Source: Rhodoblastus acidophilus
GTDB taxonomy: Bacteria > Pseudomonadota > Alphaproteobacteria > Rhizobiales > Beijerinckiaceae
Direction of reading: 5' to 3'
Length of the DNA stretch: 64,000 nucleotides
Assembly (NCBI RefSeq): GCF_900187365.1
Contig: NZ_FYDG01000008.1
Coordinates: 83,772 to 147,771 of the forward strand
Shown: positions 63,688-64,000 of the stretch, piece by piece
How the letters are laid out: each line of letters opens with the position of its first letter
How positions within the stretch are numbered: position 1 is the stretch's first letter
Notes under the pieces: generated by a model
Told to the model about the DNA's origin: nothing
The model's database searches: none
The model's input: the letters and a program-made list of their open reading frames with translations, nothing else
Position numbers and translations under genes: made by a program

Positions 63688-64000
63688 GCCGGGAACTCGC
63701 GGTGCTCGCGGCCATCGAGGAGGTGACCGGCGCGGCGCTTGCCGACGCGGGCAAGATATTCGGTGGACACAAGGACCTCGTTGTCATCAGTCCAGCCGTT
63801 CGGCCCAAGTCCGCGCAGCGGCAAAGAAACGGGATGATCTTCGTACCAGCCGCCAGCCGGCGCCCATTCTCCCCATTGCTTGAAAAAATAGGCGGTCCCG
63901 GACACGGCGCATTGGTCGCGCAGGGACCGGAACCAATCGGGATGCGATGGCCGCGCGTTGGGGCCGCTCTCGCCGCCGGTGATGATCTGATCGAGCGGGC
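63684..64000 (-). CDS. Gp37/Gp68 (DUF5131) family protein, C-terminal part
   Basis: The frame is open to the window edge (about 105 codons visible). IITGGESGPNARPSHPDW, RSLRDQCAVSGTAYFFKQWG and EWAPAGGW are the C-terminal signature of the phage Gp37/Gp68 family, related to radical-SAM enzymes. Function is unknown. The start lies beyond 64000; an internal GTG at 63905 is not the real start. Confidence 0.8.
   Translation of the reverse strand, partial: PLDQIITGGESGPNARPSHPDWFRSLRDQCAVSGTAYFFKQWGEWAPAGGWYEDHPVSLPLRGLGPNGWTDDNEVLVSTEYLARVGKRRAGHLLDGREHREFPA

Larger units (their letters stand above)
61249..64000. mobile_element. Genomic island integrated at tRNA-Arg (left part)
   Basis: From the tRNA 3' end to the window edge all genes are on the minus strand and of mobile type: an arm-domain/HNH protein, tyrosine integrase, three small unknown genes and a Gp37/Gp68-like gene. 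Local composition is lower in GC near the left end. The far attachment site is not in view. Confidence 0.8.

Overview
The window reads as a GC-rich chromosome segment of a purple non-sulfur alphaproteobacterium close to Rhodoblastus (the former Rhodopseudomonas acidophila). The main evidence is two tandem LH2 antenna operons whose alpha subunits begin like the crystallised Rps. acidophila LH2 alpha chain ([12 protein letters not shown]) and carry the B850-type Tyr44-Trp45 pair. Supporting evidence is a GcrA cell-cycle regulator with clustered GANTC sites, a Rhizobiales-type intergenic palindrome, a complete Hup uptake hydrogenase locus with an H2 sensor, and a class A RNase P RNA read on the minus strand.

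Layout. 1-4.8 kb: an N2O-respiration regulator NosR cut by the left edge, diverging from a nosP-nahK-like NO-sensing pair. 4.8-6.1 kb: two pucBA operons, each with a promoter overlapped by a PpsR/CrtJ palindrome. 6.3-10 kb: a stress group (manganese catalase, YciF-like protein, amine oxidase, small DUF3072-like protein) behind an EcfG-type promoter, then a c-type cytochrome. 10-13 kb: a glycosyltransferase that could decorate rhodopin, then folB, a pteridine-reductase-like SDR and queD. 13-19.6 kb: an AT-rich orphan gene, argD-argF-hslO, gcrA, secE-nusG and a TerC protein.

19.7-39.7 kb: one 20-kb hydrogen block, all on the minus strand. In transcription order it is hupUV (H2 sensor), a small secreted protein, hupSLCD, hupFGHIJK, hypABFCDE, hupR, hupT. 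HupUV senses H2, HupT and HupR relay the signal, HupSLC is the membrane enzyme, and the rest assemble and mature it. A -24/-12 (sigma-54) promoter candidate precedes hupS. A perfect FNR-type box lies in a 365-bp gap before hupG.

39.9-54 kb: a division and cell-wall (dcw) cluster, rsmH-ftsL-ftsI-murEF-mraY-murD-ftsW-murG-murC-GATase-murB. MurE and MurF are one 958-residue protein, mraZ is absent, and a class I glutamine amidotransferase sits between murC and murB. The cluster stops at a pair of inverted repeats next to the hydrogenase block instead of continuing into ddl-ftsQAZ. 54-61 kb: a TPR-like protein, rnpB, two small secreted proteins, prmA, a PAP2 phosphatase, metC, a CBS protein, an AraC regulator, an NDUFS4-like complex I subunit and tRNA-Arg(TCT). 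61.25-64 kb: the start of a genomic island in tRNA-Arg, with a tyrosine integrase and an unusual protein joining a copy of the integrase N-terminal domain to an HNH-like domain; it runs off the right edge.

All family assignments come from reading the translated sequence. No database search was run, and regulatory sites are motif matches.
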